From NCBI GenBank assembly GCA_965656445.1, contig CBFHKO010000001.1:868001-932000 (forward strand): a stretch of 64,000 nt of DNA, in the 5' to 3' direction. The position numbers and the translations under genes are program-made. The notes under the pieces were generated by a model that was given only the letters and a program-made list of their open reading frames with translations, did not search any database and had not been told where the DNA came from. Positions 62,436-64,000 of this stretch are shown here, one piece after another. The DNA comes from JAHEJA01 sp965656445. Its GTDB lineage: Bacteria; Pseudomonadota; Alphaproteobacteria; Rhodobacterales; Rhodobacteraceae. Numbering within the stretch: position 1 is the stretch's first letter; each line of letters begins with the position of its first letter.

Positions 62436-64000
62436 AACGGTCACCGTCTGAAAACAACATAAGTTGGCAAAAAATCAACCGCCGCGCGCTCTTGATCGGT
62501 GGGGCTCAGGTGGGGTTTGCAGGTCTGCTTGCCCTACGGATGCGGCACTTGCAAGTTGAACAAGCGGATCAATTTAGGCTGCTTGCAGAAGAAAACCGTA
62601 TCAACGTTCGCCTCATTCCGCCCTCGCGAGGAACGATTTTTGATCGCAACGGGACTGTTTTGGCGGAAAATGAGCCAAGCTATCGCATCACCCTCGTTGC
62701 AGAGGATGCAGGCGATATCGACGAGGTCCTTGCCAATCTATCACGGCTCGTCCCGATGAGCGTCGAAGAGATTGACCGCGCGAAATCCGAAATCAAACGA
62801 AGCGCGCCTTTTTTGCCAGTCACAGTTTTAGATCGCGTAACATGGGATGACGTCGCCAAAGTGGCCGTAAACACCCCAGCTTTGCCCGGTGTTACCCCTG
62901 AGGTTGGCCTGTCACGGAAATACCCCATAGGATCCGTTTACGCGCATGTTGTCGGCTATGTCGGCCCTGTCAGCCAAAGAGACCTCGATCGCCGAGAAGA
63001 CCCAGATCCGCTTTTGCGTATCCCCAGATTTCAAATCGGTAAAGTTGGGGTCGAAAGCAAATACGAAGATATCTTGCGTGGACGGGCCGGTGCCAAGCGT
63101 GTCGAAGTAAATTCAATTGGGCGCGTTATGCGTGAATTAGACCGACGCGAAGGCATTCCCGGCGCCAATCTTCAGCTCACGGTGGACTCTGCTCTTCAGG
63201 CCTATACACAAGCGCGCTTGGGCGAAGAAAGCGCATCTGTCGTTGTGATGGATTGCAAAAATGGGGATTTGTTGGCGATCGCCTCGTCGCCCACCTATGA
63301 CCCAAACAAATTTGTCCGAGGGATTTCCTTTGATGACTACGCCGTCTTGCGCGATAATGAACGCAGGCCGCTTGCCTCAAAAACCGTCCAAGACGCTTAT
63401 CCCCCTGGATCCACGTTCAAAATGGTGACCGTCCTTGCCACCTTGGAAGACGGTATAATTGGTCCAGAAGAAACCGTGAATTGTCCCGGTCACCTTGAGG
63501 TCTCTGGGCGCAAGTTTCACTGTTGGAAGCGTGGCGGTCATGGCAAAGTTGACCTGCAAACATCCCTAAAAGAGAGCTGCGACGTCTATTACTATGAGCT
63601 GGCTCTCAAGGTCGGTATTGAAAAAATATCCGCAATGGCAACCAAGCTCGGGCTGGGCATTGCACCCGACATTCCAATGTCTGCTGTGACACCGGGAATA
63701 GCGCCAACCAAGGAATGGAAATCGCGCGCCCGTGGCAAAGAATGGGTCATCGGCGACACAGTGAACGCGTCAATTGGTCAAGGCTATGTCCTAAGCTCGC
63801 CCCTGCAATTGGCCGTGATGACCGCACGGTTGGCGACAGGGAATGCGGTGCATCCTCGGCTCGTACGCTCGATTGACGGGACCGATGTCCCCCTTGATCC
63901 AATCGAAAGCATCGGTATCACGCCAAGGAACCTTGCTGAAATCCAACGCGCAATGTTTGAGGTAAGCAACGACAGGCGCGGCACTGCCTATAAGTCACGT
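62432..64000 (+). CDS. mrdA: penicillin-binding protein 2 (peptidoglycan transpeptidase), cut by window edge
   Basis: 523 codons are visible. The N-terminus has a membrane anchor (INRRALLIGGAQVGFAGLLA), then the PBP dimerisation domain (IPPSRGTIFDRNGTVLAENE) and the transpeptidase domain with catalytic Ser in YPPGSTFKM (SxxK) and the second motif KESCDVYYY (SxN-type position reads SCD). The KTG motif should follow just beyond the edge after GTAYKSR. It cross-links peptidoglycan in the elongasome and completes the mreBCD-mrdA operon; rodA probably follows outside. Confidence 0.95.
   Translation, partial: MKRSPSENNISWQKINRRALLIGGAQVGFAGLLALRMRHLQVEQADQFRLLAEENRINVRLIPPSRGTIFDRNGTVLAENEPSYRITLVAEDAGDIDEVLANLSRLVPMSVEEIDRAKSEIKRSAPFLPVTVLDRVTWDDVAKVAVNTPALPGVTPEVGLSRKYPIGSVYAHVVGYVGPVSQRDLDRREDPDPLLRIPRFQIGKVGVESKYEDILRGRAGAKRVEVNSIGRVMRELDRREGIPGANLQLTVDSALQAYTQARLGEESASVVVMDCKNGDLLAIASSPTYDPNKFVRGISFDDYAVLRDNERRPLASKTVQDAYPPGSTFKMVTVLATLEDGIIGPEETVNCPGHLEVSGRKFHCWKRGGHGKVDLQTSLKESCDVYYYELALKVGIEKISAMATKLGLGIAPDIPMSAVTPGIAPTKEWKSRARGKEWVIGDTVNASIGQGYVLSSPLQLAVMTARLATGNAVHPRLVRSIDGTDVPLDPIESIGITPRNLAEIQRAMFEVSNDRRGTAYKSR

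Noticed and set aside
1..64000. Search for tRNA, rRNA, CRISPR, insertion sequences, integrases and prophage genes
   Set aside because: By eye no cloverleaf-like T-loop sequences, spaced identical repeats, transposase motifs or terminal inverted repeats were seen. A tRNAscan or profile search would be needed to exclude divergent examples.

Overview
The window is an ordinary chromosomal segment of an alphaproteobacterium, most likely a marine member of the Rhodobacteraceae (Roseobacter group). The evidence is gene content and order: def, def-like, fmt, then an SDHAF4-type gene and rsmB; rsmB, heparinase-like, purH, lspA, DUF3035-type lipoprotein and an M16 peptidase pair; a GAAC-N7-GAAC LexA box; an Irr-type iron box; and creatinase and GcvT-fused dimethylglycine/sarcosine dehydrogenase genes. 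Base composition looks close to 50% GC, lowish for the group. No insertion sequence, prophage, CRISPR array, tRNA or rRNA gene was found, and no intergenic stretch exceeds 300 bases.

Layout. 1-3318: partial fadH, then small Roseobacter-type hypotheticals and a lipoprotein, all on the minus strand. 3571-7729: accD-folC, a LysM protein, and convergent zapE. 7835-12290: an MFS transporter facing a coupled DMT transporter/ornithine-cyclodeaminase-like/hydrolase operon, plus a UPF0178 gene. 12304-18815: sthA, fghA, a frameshifted desaturase, an AEC transporter, an MbfA-type iron exporter behind a remarkable palindrome, and class III alcohol dehydrogenase. 18962-22040: cytochrome c', LexA-controlled imuB and allE. 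22139-30447: a long minus-strand run from rsmB to two M16 proteins. 30515-37155: SDHAF4-like, fmt/def genes, PatB-type aminotransferase, glutathionyl-hydroquinone reductase, an atypical receiver protein and a lytic transglycosylase. 37212-43606: smc, GNAT, FCD regulator, methyltransferase and DUF1523. 43762-48432: creatinase, hydrolase, gabD and a DMT transporter. 48488-57139: truB, small genes, an RTX protein, rpsO, globin with a soluble chemoreceptor-like protein, pnp and an aldehyde dehydrogenase. 57192-64000: dimethylglycine/sarcosine dehydrogenase and the mreBCD-mrdA cell-shape operon, running off the right edge.

Several genes fit one physiological theme. Creatinase would release sarcosine and urea; the GcvT-fused dehydrogenase would demethylate sarcosine or dimethylglycine; AdhI and FghA would oxidise formaldehyde through glutathione; AllE would work in purine-ureide nitrogen recovery. 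This linkage is inferred from family functions, not from operon structure.

The observations most worth checking are: a 43-bp perfect palindrome containing an Irr box abutting the mbfA start codon, combined with apparent loss of ferritin ligands in the protein; a desaturase broken only at a C6 tract; a globin gene next to a PilJ/MCP-like soluble protein, which could be a split globin-coupled sensor; a deformylase paralogue lacking catalytic residues; a structured terminator-associated repeat at three gene ends; and imuB with its own SOS box but no imuA or dnaE2 nearby.
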